This document shows positions 50,990 to 60,469 of a stretch of 64,000 bases of DNA, one piece after another. The DNA comes from Candidatus Paraprevotella stercoravium. GTDB lineage: Bacteria; Bacteroidota; Bacteroidia; Bacteroidales; Bacteroidaceae. Both the position numbers and the translations under genes were made by a program. Position 1 is the first letter of the stretch. Each line of letters starts with the position of its first letter. The stretch spans positions 124,001-188,000 of the forward strand of contig CALUIU010000002.1 of assembly GCA_944320795.1 (NCBI GenBank). Direction: 5' to 3'. A model generated the notes under the pieces. The model was not told the origin of the DNA. It worked only from the letters and a program-made list of their open reading frames with translations, and searched no databases.

Positions 50990-53452
50990 ATGAGAAACAA
51001 AAAATTTTTCCTATGGTCGCTGGCTGTCCTGATGCAGGCATCAGGATATGCCCAGCAAATACCCATGAACGTCTTTTTTGATATTCCCATCGCTTCCGGC
51101 AAACAACCGGCCTGGGGAAACAATCCCGGAGCAGCCACCGGCAGCGGACACGGCAATCTGGATCCGGAATGGGAACAAAAGACTCTGCCCATCGGCAACG
51201 GAAGCATCGGAGCGAACATCTTCGGTTCCGTAGCTACCGAGCACATCACTTTCAATGAAAAGAGCCTCTGGCGCGGTGGCCCGAACACTGCCAAGGGCGC
51301 TGATTATTACTGGAACGTAAACAAGAACTCGGCACACGTGCTGAAGGAGATCCGTCAGGCTTTTCTGGATAAGGACCAGGCAAAGGCAACGCAGCTCACT
51401 CAGGACAACTTCAACAGCGAGGTGCCTTATGAGGCAGATGCCGAAGATCCTTTCCGTTTCGGTAGTTTCACATCAGCAGGCACCTTCGACATCGAAACCG
51501 GCATTGAGGAAAAAAATATCGAAGGATATTCCCGCTCGCTTTCTTTGGATTCGGCTCTTGTCCATGTATGCTTCTCCCAAAACGGAGTGCGGTACAAACG
51601 GCAGTATTTCACCTCTTTCCCCGATCAGGTGATGGTCATCCGTTATTCCGCCTCCGAAAAAGGGAAACAGAATCTGGTATTCAAGTACACTCCCAATCCG
51701 CTTTCCAAAGGGGAATACAAAAGAAGCAAGTCCGGCAGTTTCTGCTATTCGGCCCATCTGAACAATAACGACATGCATTATGTGGTCCGTGCACAGGCCA
51801 TCGCTCAGGGCGGAAAGACCTGGACGGACAAGGAAGGACGCATTCATGTGGAGCAGGCGGATGAAGTCATCTTCCTGATTTCGGCCGATACGGATTATAA
51901 AATGAATTGCAATCCGGATTTCAAGGATCCGAAAACCTATGTAGGCGTAAAACCGCTGGAAACCACCCGCAACTGGATGGACAAGGCATCGGAGAAGACT
52001 TTTGAAGACTTGCTGCAACGCCACTATCAGGACTATGCCGGACTGTTCCGGCGCACGGTGTTCGAAGTCAATCCTTCTTTCAATACCGAAGTACGCAAAC
52101 TGTCCACACCGGAACGGATTACCCGATACCGTACCGGCGCTCCCGATTATGAACTGGAGAGCATGTACTACCAGTTTGGCAGATATCTGCTCATCTCCAG
52201 CTCCCGTCCGGGCGATCTGCCGGCCAATCTGCAAGGCATCTGGCACAACAATATCGACGGTCCCTGGCGCATAGATTACCACAACAACATCAACGTGCAG
52301 ATGAACTACTGGCCGGCCTGCCCGACCAATCTGGCCGAATGCGAATGGCCGCTGATTGACTTTATCCGCACGTTGGTCAAACCCGGAGAGCATACCGCAC
52401 AGGCTTATTTCGGAGCCCGTGGATGGACGGCTTCCATCTCGTCCAACATCTTCGGTTTCACCACTCCGTTGCGCGACAAGGATATGTCGTGGAACTTCTC
52501 GCCGGTAGCCGGTCCGTGGCTGGCCACTCATGTGTGGGACTACTACGATTATACACGCGATCTGGACTTCCTGAAGAATATCGGCTACGATCTGATCAAG
52601 GGAGGTGCCGAGTTTGCCACGGATTATCTGTGGAAGAAACCGGACGGTACTTATACCGCAGCCCCATCCACCTCACCGGAACACGGACCGATTGACGAAG
52701 GAGCCACCTTCTCGCATGCGGTTATCCGGGAGATCCTGACGGATGCCATCGAAGCCAGCAAGGTGCTTCAGACGGATGAAGAGGAACGGAAGGAATGGGA
52801 AACGGTTCTGGAAAAACTCAAACCGTACCAGATCGGAAGATACGGACAGCTGATGGAATGGTCACAGGACATTGACGACCCGCGCGACGAACACCGCCAT
52901 GTGAACCATCTGTTCGGACTGCATCCGGGACATACCATCTCGCCCGTCACCACACCGGAACTGGCACGTGCCTCACGCGTCGTACTGGAACATCGTGGCG
53001 ACGGTGCTACCGGCTGGAGTATGGGCTGGAAACTGAACCAGTGGGCCCGTCTGCACGACGGAAACCGCTCTTACACCCTCTACGGCAATCTGTTGAAAAA
53101 CGGTACGAACGCCAACCTGTGGGACAGTCACCCGCCTTTCCAGATTGACGGTAACTTTGGGGGAACAGCCGGCGTTACGGAAATGCTGTTGCAAAGCCAT
53201 ATGGGCTTTATCCATCTGCTTCCAGCCCTGCCGGACGTATGGCACGAAGGCAAGCTCACCGGAGCCTGTGCCCGCGGTAATTTCGTGGTCGACTTGTATT
53301 GGAAGGACAACAACCTGACCCGCGCCGTGATCCATTCCCGTTCGGGCGGTCCTTGCTTCGTGCATTACAAAGGGCAGCGGCTTACTTTCGATACCCAACG
53401 TGACCAGAAATACACATTGAGTTATCAGAACGGAAAATTAGCCGTAAAATAG
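50990..53452 (+). CDS. GH95 alpha-L-fucosidase
   Basis: The 820-residue secreted enzyme has a signal peptide (FFLWSLAVLMQASGYAQQ). Its N-terminal beta domain has LPIGNGSIGANIFGSVATEHITFNEKSLW (about 64-92). The (alpha/alpha)6 barrel has GDLPANLQGIWHNNIDGPWRIDYHNNINVQMNYW (catalytic Asn pair, about 406-439), the Glu-bearing STSPEHGPIDEGATFSH (about 562-578) and QIDGNFGGTAGVTEM (Asp, about 717-731). GH95 enzymes remove alpha-1,2-fucose by inversion. Together with GH35 it can strip fucosylated galactose caps, as on xyloglucan, mucin or milk glycans. No SusC/SusD pair is in the window. Confidence 0.95.
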   Translation: MRNKKFFLWSLAVLMQASGYAQQIPMNVFFDIPIASGKQPAWGNNPGAATGSGHGNLDPEWEQKTLPIGNGSIGANIFGSVATEHITFNEKSLWRGGPNTAKGADYYWNVNKNSAHVLKEIRQAFLDKDQAKATQLTQDNFNSEVPYEADAEDPFRFGSFTSAGTFDIETGIEEKNIEGYSRSLSLDSALVHVCFSQNGVRYKRQYFTSFPDQVMVIRYSASEKGKQNLVFKYTPNPLSKGEYKRSKSGSFCYSAHLNNNDMHYVVRAQAIAQGGKTWTDKEGRIHVEQADEVIFLISADTDYKMNCNPDFKDPKTYVGVKPLETTRNWMDKASEKTFEDLLQRHYQDYAGLFRRTVFEVNPSFNTEVRKLSTPERITRYRTGAPDYELESMYYQFGRYLLISSSRPGDLPANLQGIWHNNIDGPWRIDYHNNINVQMNYWPACPTNLAECEWPLIDFIRTLVKPGEHTAQAYFGARGWTASISSNIFGFTTPLRDKDMSWNFSPVAGPWLATHVWDYYDYTRDLDFLKNIGYDLIKGGAEFATDYLWKKPDGTYTAAPSTSPEHGPIDEGATFSHAVIREILTDAIEASKVLQTDEEERKEWETVLEKLKPYQIGRYGQLMEWSQDIDDPRDEHRHVNHLFGLHPGHTISPVTTPELARASRVVLEHRGDGATGWSMGWKLNQWARLHDGNRSYTLYGNLLKNGTNANLWDSHPPFQIDGNFGGTAGVTEMLLQSHMGFIHLLPALPDVWHEGKLTGACARGNFVVDLYWKDNNLTRAVIHSRSGGPCFVHYKGQRLTFDTQRDQKYTLSYQNGKLAVK

Positions 53453-53481
53453 ACTTCAAAAAATCATTCTGATAAAATAAG

Positions 53482-53526
53482 AAAATCCTTTCGATGTTTT
53501 TTCAATTCATCGAAAGGATTTTTTAT
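53482..53526. terminator. Terminator after the GH35-GH95 operon
   Basis: AAAATCCTTTCGATG (53482-53495 region) pairs with CATCGAAAGGATTTT (53508-53522), T6 follows. The minus-strand side is A-rich, so it may also serve the aldo/keto reductase operon. Confidence 0.85.
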
Positions 53527-53575
53527 GATCATCTTTTTGGTATGAAATTTATAATCATGATCCGAGCAAGGTTCA

Positions 53576-54583
53576 CTAACCTCGGATAATGGCATCAATA
53601 CTTTGCAGCTCTTCTTCATCAAAAGTAGTCTGCTGCAAAGCTTTCAGGTTATCGGCCAACTGTTCCACCGAACTGGCACCCACAATCACCGAAGTGACTT
53701 TCTCGTCACGAAGCAACCAGGCCAGCGCCATCTCGGCCAGTGTCTGTCCGCGGCGAGCCGCCAGATCATTCAACTGCGACACTTTGGTGAGCAATTCTTC
53801 CGTGAGCGTTTCCTTTTTCAGAAAACCGCCACGCGCCACACGCGAATCTTTAGGAATACCTGTCAGATAGCGGTCAGTCAGCACTCCCTGTGCCAAAGGA
53901 GAGAAAGCGATGAAACCGGTACCGTGATCCACAGCATCCTGAATGATTGACTCTTCTTCAGGCGCACGGTTCAGCAGATTGTAACGTCCCTGATACAGCA
54001 GGCAAGGCACTTTCTCGGCTTTCAGATAGCGGTAAGCCTCCAGTGCCTGCTCCCGAGGATATTTGGAAATGCCCACATACAGTGCTTTACCCTGATGTAC
54101 GATATCAGCCAATGCCTGCATGGTTTCCTCCAGCGGTGTATCCGGGTCATAACGATGGGAATAGAACACATCCACATAGTCCAGCTGCATCCGCTTCAGA
54201 CTTTGGTTCAGGCTGGCAAAGAGATGTTTGCGCGATCCCCACGTGCCGTAAGGTCCCGGCCACATATCGTGTCCGGCCTTGGTGGAGATAAACAGCTCAT
54301 CACGATAAGGACGCAAGGAACTTTGCATCACCTGTCCGAAGGTCTCTTCGGCCGATCCAAACGAAGGCCCGTAATTATTGGCCAGATCAATATGGGTGAT
54401 TCCCTGATCAAAGGCAAAATGCAACTTGCGACGACTGTTGGCCAGCGTGTCCACATCGCCGAAATTATGCCACAGGCCCAAAGATATCTCGGGCAACAGC
54501 ACTCCGCTCCGTCCACAACGGCGGTAATTCATGCCACTTTCATAACGGCTTTCCGAGGCCGCATAAACCGGTTCTGTCATCAT
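53576..54583 (-). CDS. Aldo/keto reductase (YghZ-like)
   Basis: The 335-residue reductase matches the YghZ/AKR14 group (L-glyceraldehyde 3-phosphate reductase). It has MNYRRCGRSGVLLPEISLGLWHNFG (about 20-44), HIDLANNYGPSFGSAEETFG (Asp and Tyr of the tetrad, about 67-86), ISTKAGHDMWPGPYG (Lys) and DVFYSHRYDPDTPLEE (His). IPKDSRVARGGFL and VIVGASSVEQLADNL finish the cofactor site. It is the last gene of the minus operon of CHU_C protein, uvrA and ybaK (25-base gap after ybaK). The first 15 residues are likely untranslated leader or a short extension. Confidence 0.92.
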   Translation of the reverse strand: MMTEPVYAASESRYESGMNYRRCGRSGVLLPEISLGLWHNFGDVDTLANSRRKLHFAFDQGITHIDLANNYGPSFGSAEETFGQVMQSSLRPYRDELFISTKAGHDMWPGPYGTWGSRKHLFASLNQSLKRMQLDYVDVFYSHRYDPDTPLEETMQALADIVHQGKALYVGISKYPREQALEAYRYLKAEKVPCLLYQGRYNLLNRAPEEESIIQDAVDHGTGFIAFSPLAQGVLTDRYLTGIPKDSRVARGGFLKKETLTEELLTKVSQLNDLAARRGQTLAEMALAWLLRDEKVTSVIVGASSVEQLADNLKALQQTTFDEEELQSIDAIIRG

Positions 54584-54608
54584 ATTCTTTTTTTATATTA
54601 TCATCCTT

Positions 54609-55094
54609 TTAATCGGTCAGTTCCGCATACTCGGCACGTGCCTCACGCAACAAGTCGGCCGGATCCAGCTTGATCTGCAAACCGCGCTGACCTGCGCTGA
54701 TGTAAATATAAGGATACTGCTCGGCCGTGTGATGTATGTAAGTAGGAAAATGTTTTTTCATTCCGATGGGCGAACAGCCGCCACGGATATATCCCGTTAC
54801 GGGCAACAGTTCTTTCATCGGGAGCAGTTCGCATTTTTTGTTTCCGCTCACTTTGGCGGCACGCTTCAGGTCAATCTCCTGATCACCAGGCACCACACAT
54901 ACAAAGTACCCGCTTTTCTCTCCGTGAAGCACAATGGTCTTGAACACCTGCTCCACATTCTCCCCCAGACTGGCCGCTACATGCACGGCACTCAGGTCCG
55001 ACTCGTCCACCTCGTAAGGAATCAGTTCATAACTCACTTTGGCCTTGTCCAGCAGACGGGCCACATTAGTCTTGTTAATCTTTTCTTTTGCCAT
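54609..55094 (-). CDS. ybaK: Cys-tRNA(Pro)/Cys-tRNA(Cys) deacylase YbaK
   Basis: YbaK edits mischarged Cys-tRNA(Pro), in trans. The 161-residue protein begins KTNVARLLDKAKVSYELIPYE (about 7-27). It has VAASLGENVEQVFKTIVLHG (about 40-59), the conserved lysine-bearing GNKKCELL and the GYIRGGCSPIGMKK loop (about 101-114). The start ATG overlaps the uvrA stop region by 20 bases, so it is translationally coupled to uvrA. It is the only tRNA-editing gene in the window. Confidence 0.93.
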   Translation of the reverse strand: MAKEKINKTNVARLLDKAKVSYELIPYEVDESDLSAVHVAASLGENVEQVFKTIVLHGEKSGYFVCVVPGDQEIDLKRAAKVSGNKKCELLPMKELLPVTGYIRGGCSPIGMKKHFPTYIHHTAEQYPYIYISAGQRGLQIKLDPADLLREARAEYAELTD

Positions 55095-57939
55095 AAAGCA
55101 CTTCCTTTAAAAATTTAGGTGTGTATCCCACGGTACGTTCGGCCACTTCCTCAGGAGTTCCGCACGAAAGCAGTTCGCCTCCGCCACGACCTCCGTCGGG
55201 TCCCATATCAATAATGTAATCGGCACTCTTGATCACATCCAGATTGTGTTCGATGACAATCACCGTATTGCCTTTTTCCACCAGACGGTTCAGTACACCA
55301 AGCAACACACGGATGTCCTCAAAATGCAGACCGGTAGTCGGCTCATCCAATATATACAGCGTCTTACCGGTATCTTTCTTCGACAGCTCGGTAGCCAGTT
55401 TCACACGCTGGCTCTCACCACCTGACAAAGTGGTTGACGACTGTCCCAGACGGATATAGCCCAAGCCCACATCCTGCAACACCTTGATCTTGTTCAGAAT
55501 CACCGGCTGGTTCTCAAAGAACTCCACAGCCTGATTGATGGTCATGTCCAGCACATCGGCAATGGACTTGCCTTTGAAACGCACCTCCAGCGTCTCACGG
55601 TTATAGCGTTTTCCGCGACAAACCTCGCAAGGCACATATACATCGGGCAGGAAGTTCATCTCGATGGTCTTATAACCGTTACCGCCACAGGCCTCGCAGC
55701 GTCCGCCTTTTACGTTGAAAGAGAAGCGTCCGGGCTTGTAACCACGGATCTTCGCTTCGGGAAGACTGACGAACAGGGCACGGATGTCGTTGAACACTCC
55801 GGTATAAGTGGCCGGATTGGAACGCGGAGTGCGCCCCAGCGGCGACTGGTCTACATTGACCACCTTGTCAATATATTCAATGCCGTGAATGGCGGTATAA
55901 GGTTCCGGCTCGCGTAACGAACGGTAGAAATGATGCGACAGAATGGGTTGCAGCGTATCGTTGATCAATGTAGACTTACCGCTTCCGGATACGCCCGTCA
56001 CACAGATAAAGGTTCCTAACGGAAATTCCACATTCACATTCTTCAGATTATTTCCCCGGGCACCTTCCAGACGGATCACGTTTCCGTTTCCCTTGCGGCG
56101 CTCGGCCGGTATCTCGATCTGCTGCTTGCCGTTCAGATATTGCGACGTCATGGTGTCGGTCTGGAGCATGGCTTGGGGCGTACCCTGAAAGACCACATTA
56201 CCTCCGTTGCGTCCGGCCTTCGGTCCCATATCCACGATATAGTCGGCCTGCTCCATCATCTCTTCGTCGTGCTCCACCACAATCACGGTATTGCCCGTGT
56301 CGCGCAGTTCCTTGAGCGAATGGATCAGCTTGCGGTTGTCCCGCTGATGCAGACCGATACTGGGCTCGTCCAGAATATAAAGCACATTGACCAGCTGCGA
56401 ACCGATCTGGGTGGCCAGACGGATGCGCTGGCTCTCCCCACCCGACAGAGATACCGAAGTACGGTTCAATGCCAGATAGTCCAGTCCCACATCGAGCAGG
56501 AATTTCAGTCGGGTACGGATTTCCTTCAGAATTTCCGGAGCAATGCGCCGCTGGCGGTCGGTGAGGCGTTCCTCCAATCCCTGCATCCATTCATAAAGTT
56601 CCGAGATGTCCATTTCCGACAGATCGGCGATATTCTTTCCGTCGATAAAGAAATGCAGGGCCTCGCGGTTCAACCGTTTGCCGTGACACTCCGGACAGCA
56701 GGCCACCTTGGAGAACTGCTCCATCCAATTCTGGGCTGCGGCCGAATCATCAGCCTCATAAAGCGTTTCCATATATTTGATTACGCCATCATAGCGCACA
56801 AAATAATCCGAAGAAGTCTGGATAAGCGAAGCCTTGATCTTCAGCTTCTCCATCGACCCGTAAAGCAGCTCGTTCATTGCTTCTTCCGGCAATTCTGCCA
56901 GAGGAGTCTTCAGCGTAGCATCATAACGCGCCAGCAGAGCTTCTATCTGCCAGAAGATCATGCAGTTCTTATATTTACCCAAAGGCAGAATACCCCCTTC
57001 ATGTACCGATAGGGATTTGTCAGGACAGATCTTGTCTTCGTCTATCAGATTCACATAACCCAGTCCCTTACAGCGCGGACAGGCTCCCTGAGGAGAATTG
57101 AACGAGAAGTTATGCGGTGCCGGATCCCGATAGGCAATACCCGATACCGGACACATCAGACGCTTGCTGTAATGACGCACCTCTCCACTGTCAGCGTCCA
57201 GAATCATGATCAGTCCGTCACCATGATGCATGGCCGAAGAAAGGCTGTCGCGCAAACGCTTGTCGTCCGTCTGTTCCACACGCAGTTTGTCCACCACAAT
57301 CTCAATATTATGATTTTTGTAGCGGTCCAGTTTCAGTTCCTGAATCAGCTCGCGTATCTCACCGTCCACACGCGCATAAAGAAATCCCTTGCGACGGATC
57401 TGTTCGAACAGTTCCTTATAATGTCCCTTACGGTTGCGCACTACGGGAGCCAACAGATAAATCCGCTTGCCGGCATACTGTTCCTGAATGAGCTGCTGAA
57501 TCTGTTCTTCAGTATATTTTACCATCGGCTCACCGGACAGATAGGAATAGGCTGCTCCCGCCCGGGCATAAAGCAAACGCAGAAAATCATAAATCTCCGT
57601 AGTGGTACCCACCGTAGAACGGGGATTCTTGTTCGTAGTCTTCTGCTCGATAGAGATCACCGGACTCAGACCGGTAATCTTGTCCACATCCGGACGCTCC
57701 ATATTACCCAAAAAATTCCGGGCATAGGCCGAAAATGTTTCGATATAACGACGCTGCCCTTCAGCAAAAATCGTATCGAAAGCCAACGAAGACTTTCCGC
57801 TACCGCTCATACCAGTGATCACGGTCAGGCTGTTGCGGGGAATCTCCACATCAATATTTTTCAGGTTATGCACCCGGGCGCCGAACACCTGAATCTTCTC
57901 TGTCTCCTGTTGCACTGTATTCATCATCTTATTCTGCAT
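55075..57939 (-). CDS. uvrA: Excinuclease ABC subunit A
   Basis: UvrA is the damage-sensing ATPase of nucleotide excision repair. The 954 residues (usual about 940) have two ABC modules: Walker [11 protein letters not shown] (about 44-53) and [10 protein letters not shown] (about 650-659). The signature loops [10 protein letters not shown] and [10 protein letters not shown] are both present. Zinc-type cysteines are at [24 protein letters not shown] and CEVCRGKR. Met at 57939 gives the longest frame; 57927 (MMNT) is an alternative. It overlaps the upstream CHU_C gene by 11 bases and the downstream ybaK by 20, a tight operon. uvrB lies 5 kb away on the other strand. Confidence 0.97.
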   Translation of the reverse strand: MQNKMMNTVQQETEKIQVFGARVHNLKNIDVEIPRNSLTVITGMSGSGKSSLAFDTIFAEGQRRYIETFSAYARNFLGNMERPDVDKITGLSPVISIEQKTTNKNPRSTVGTTTEIYDFLRLLYARAGAAYSYLSGEPMVKYTEEQIQQLIQEQYAGKRIYLLAPVVRNRKGHYKELFEQIRRKGFLYARVDGEIRELIQELKLDRYKNHNIEIVVDKLRVEQTDDKRLRDSLSSAMHHGDGLIMILDADSGEVRHYSKRLMCPVSGIAYRDPAPHNFSFNSPQGACPRCKGLGYVNLIDEDKICPDKSLSVHEGGILPLGKYKNCMIFWQIEALLARYDATLKTPLAELPEEAMNELLYGSMEKLKIKASLIQTSSDYFVRYDGVIKYMETLYEADDSAAAQNWMEQFSKVACCPECHGKRLNREALHFFIDGKNIADLSEMDISELYEWMQGLEERLTDRQRRIAPEILKEIRTRLKFLLDVGLDYLALNRTSVSLSGGESQRIRLATQIGSQLVNVLYILDEPSIGLHQRDNRKLIHSLKELRDTGNTVIVVEHDEEMMEQADYIVDMGPKAGRNGGNVVFQGTPQAMLQTDTMTSQYLNGKQQIEIPAERRKGNGNVIRLEGARGNNLKNVNVEFPLGTFICVTGVSGSGKSTLINDTLQPILSHHFYRSLREPEPYTAIHGIEYIDKVVNVDQSPLGRTPRSNPATYTGVFNDIRALFVSLPEAKIRGYKPGRFSFNVKGGRCEACGGNGYKTIEMNFLPDVYVPCEVCRGKRYNRETLEVRFKGKSIADVLDMTINQAVEFFENQPVILNKIKVLQDVGLGYIRLGQSSTTLSGGESQRVKLATELSKKDTGKTLYILDEPTTGLHFEDIRVLLGVLNRLVEKGNTVIVIEHNLDVIKSADYIIDMGPDGGRGGGELLSCGTPEEVAERTVGYTPKFLKEVLYGKRKD

Positions 57940-58648
57940 CCGTCGTTCCTCCTTCTCCGGAATATCCGGTCAGTACATTGACATCCTTTCTGATATTGAA
58001 TTTCCGTCCGTCGGCTCCTTCGGCCTGTACCACTACATAATACACGCCGTCCCGTGCCGTGCGTCCGTTGATTTTTCCGTCCCATCCTTCGGCCGGATTG
58101 GTCCAGGTATACACTTTCTGTCCCCAGCGGGTAAAGACTGTTGCCTTGAACTTCACGATAGAGCGATACCCTTCCTTGGCCTTGTACACATCATTGAATC
58201 CGTCTCCGTTGGGTGAAAAAGCATTGGGAAATTCCAGTTTGGACTGACTGACTGACACCACAAAAGGCTCTCCGCCTCCGTCGGGATAACGGATCGTATC
58301 CGTGTCTTGCACAAAAGTCACATAGAGCTGCACATAGAACGTACCGCTCTGTGTAAAAGTATATTCCATTTCCCGGTCAAAACGGTCCACCAGCGGCGCG
58401 TTTTCCTGTCCGGCCTTGAAGATACGCCATTCGTAATGGGCTGAATACAATCCCTGATCCGTCACCTCAGCCGAGAAATATCCGGTAATGGGCGCCGACT
58501 GCTCTTCTGAGGCGTCTTCAATCTCTTCTCCTTCAGAAGTGACATAACGGGCCGTCGGTGTAACATTAGGATAAACATTCTGGGCCTTCAGGCAGAAAGG
58601 CCCTAAAAGAAAGAAAACGAAAACAATCCAATTCAAAATTCGATTCAT
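57929..58648 (-). CDS. Secreted protein with gliding-motility-type C-terminal domain
   Basis: The 239-residue protein has a signal peptide (LNWIVFVFFLLGPFCLKA). A PKD/Ig-like beta domain fills about 25-135. The C-terminal segment FPNAFSPNGDGFNDVYKAKEGY (about 140-161) followed by FTRWGQKVYTWTNPAEGWDGKINGR and RDGVYYVVVQAEG is the gliding-motility (CHU_C / type B T9SS) C-terminal domain. In Flavobacteria this domain directs export through the type IX secretion system. No T9SS gene is in this window. It leads the operon with uvrA, an odd partner. Confidence 0.82.
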   Translation of the reverse strand: MNRILNWIVFVFFLLGPFCLKAQNVYPNVTPTARYVTSEGEEIEDASEEQSAPITGYFSAEVTDQGLYSAHYEWRIFKAGQENAPLVDRFDREMEYTFTQSGTFYVQLYVTFVQDTDTIRYPDGGGEPFVVSVSQSKLEFPNAFSPNGDGFNDVYKAKEGYRSIVKFKATVFTRWGQKVYTWTNPAEGWDGKINGRTARDGVYYVVVQAEGADGRKFNIRKDVNVLTGYSGEGGTTDAE

Positions 58649-58665
58649 AAGTCATTATATTTATG

Positions 58666-58673
58666 CAAAAATA
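58666..58673 (-). promoter_or_regulatory. -7 box for the CHU_C-uvrA operon
   Basis: The minus strand reads TATTTTTG at 58673-58666, 18 bases before the ATG at 58648. The LysM promoter is divergent only 34 bases away. Confidence 0.6.
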
Positions 58674-58683
58674 GCATTTCCCG

Positions 58684-58714
58684 TTGAATTAACCACTTTT
58701 TTTGTGTACTTTTG
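58684..58714 (+). promoter_or_regulatory. Promoter for the LysM gene
   Basis: TTG at 58684-58686, 20 bases, TACTTTTG at 58707-58714, 22 bases before the ATG at 58736. Confidence 0.72.
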
Positions 58715-58735
58715 TCCGCATAAAATTAGTTTTAC

Positions 58736-60469
58736 ATGAAGCACATCAAATCGTTTTTTGCCCTGCTGGCATCCTGGAGCCTGTATGCCACAGTTTCTTG
58801 GGCTCAGACCCCGTTCTTCACCCATACGGTTGAAGCGGGGGAAACGGTCTATTCCATTTCCAAAATCTACCATGTCAGTACGGAAGATATCTATACACTG
58901 AATCCGGAAACCCGCAACGGTCTGCGCAGTGGTACAACGCTGAAAATTCCGCAAAACAAGGCGGACCAGAAGTTCTCGCGCTTTCACACCATAGCCAAAG
59001 GAGAAACCCTCTATCAGCTCACCCAGCTTTATAAGGTATCGGCCGAAGAGATCTGTCTGGCCAATCCTGGCCTGACCGCTTCGAACTTCAAGGTGGGAGA
59101 AGTGGTGGTAATCCCTCCTTCAAATGCCTCTTCCGTATCCCAAAATACTACGGCATCCAATGCTCTCAGTGTTCTGAACAAAGGTTGTCGGGAGATGCAT
59201 CGGGTCAAGCGGCGTGAAACCCTCTACAGTATAGCGCGCGACTATGAAATCACAACCGAACAGCTCATTCAGGCCAACCCGGAAATGAAAGATCCGGACT
59301 ATAAACTGAAAAAGGGCAGTTTCGTGTGTATCCCTTATCCGGAAACCGCCCGCAAACAGCCTACCAACCAGGAACTTTTTCCTCAACAGTCCGGACCGGA
59401 GAAAATGCAGCAGATCACCATGGGAGTCCTGTTGCCTCTGACTCAGAAAAACAGTGAAGGGGAAAAGATGATCGAGTTTTACCAGGGACTGCTTCTGGCT
59501 GTAGAGGACCTGAAGAATCAGGGCACCTCAGTCACCGTCTATACATACGACTGCGGCAAAAGCGTGAGCGACATGAAGAGCGCACTGACTCGTCCGGGTC
59601 TGTCCGGTGCCGATATCATCTTCGGCCCGCTGGCCTCAGCACAGATACCGGTTTTGGGTGATTTCTGCAAGCAGAACAAGATCAAGCTGGTAATTCCGTT
59701 CACATCTCAGTGTGATGAAGTGTACAAGAATCCCTACCTGTATCTGTCAAATGTTCCGAAAAGCATGTTGTTCGAAGAGACCTACCGTCTTCTCCAAAGC
59801 CAGTTTGCGAACGACCACTTTATCATCTGGAACTGTGGCGGTGAAAAGGAAGACGACCGGGAATTCATCAGCGGGTTGAAAAAGAAACTCAAAGCCTATG
59901 GCATTTCTTACAAGGAGGCGGCAGCCGGAAGCGACGCTCTCAAGGCACAGATGTCTTCTGCAAAAAAGAATATCATTGTTCCGACTTCATCCACACTGAA
60001 GAGCCTGAACAGCCTTACCGGTGAACTGAACAGCCTGAAAACAAGCGCTCCGGAATACCGGTTCAGTCTGTTGGGCCATCCGGAATGGCAAATCTATACC
60101 GCCAGCCAGCTGGACAACTTCTTCCGCTTCGACACCTATATCTATTCTTCTTTCTATAAGAATATGAACAAGTCAGCCTGTGGTCCTTTCGAAAGACGCT
60201 TTGAAAAAGACTTCCATGCCGGACTGCAGAACACCTTCCCCAGTTTTGGAATGCTGGGCTATGATCTGGGACGCTTTTTCCTGTTGGGACTGTCTGACTA
60301 CGGAAGCGGCTTCAACAGCAAAATCAGTTCACTGAAAACCGCTCCGCTGCAAAATGACTTTCACTTTCAGCGGACAAGCAACTGGAGCGGCTTCATCAAC
60401 AAAAAGACGGAACTGATCCATTACACACCGCAAAAGAAAATTGACGTTATCGAATTTACCAAGCAATAA
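58736..60469 (+). CDS. Triple-LysM periplasmic-binding-fold protein
   Basis: The 577-residue exported protein has a signal peptide (FFALLASWSLYATVSWAQ). Three LysM repeats lie at about 29-72 (HTVEAGETVYSISKIYHV), 83-127 (HTIAKGETLYQLTQLYKV) and 158-201 (HRVKRRETLYSIARDYEI). A type I periplasmic-binding fold (about 220-560) begins MQQITMGVLLPLTQK and includes GADIIFGPLASAQIP. LysM binds peptidoglycan, and the binding-fold half recalls LpoA-like penicillin-binding-protein activators. The two halves together suggest a cell-wall sensor or synthesis activator. It overlaps the next gene by one base (TAATG). Confidence 0.88.
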   Translation: MKHIKSFFALLASWSLYATVSWAQTPFFTHTVEAGETVYSISKIYHVSTEDIYTLNPETRNGLRSGTTLKIPQNKADQKFSRFHTIAKGETLYQLTQLYKVSAEEICLANPGLTASNFKVGEVVVIPPSNASSVSQNTTASNALSVLNKGCREMHRVKRRETLYSIARDYEITTEQLIQANPEMKDPDYKLKKGSFVCIPYPETARKQPTNQELFPQQSGPEKMQQITMGVLLPLTQKNSEGEKMIEFYQGLLLAVEDLKNQGTSVTVYTYDCGKSVSDMKSALTRPGLSGADIIFGPLASAQIPVLGDFCKQNKIKLVIPFTSQCDEVYKNPYLYLSNVPKSMLFEETYRLLQSQFANDHFIIWNCGGEKEDDREFISGLKKKLKAYGISYKEAAAGSDALKAQMSSAKKNIIVPTSSTLKSLNSLTGELNSLKTSAPEYRFSLLGHPEWQIYTASQLDNFFRFDTYIYSSFYKNMNKSACGPFERRFEKDFHAGLQNTFPSFGMLGYDLGRFFLLGLSDYGSGFNSKISSLKTAPLQNDFHFQRTSNWSGFINKKTELIHYTPQKKIDVIEFTKQ

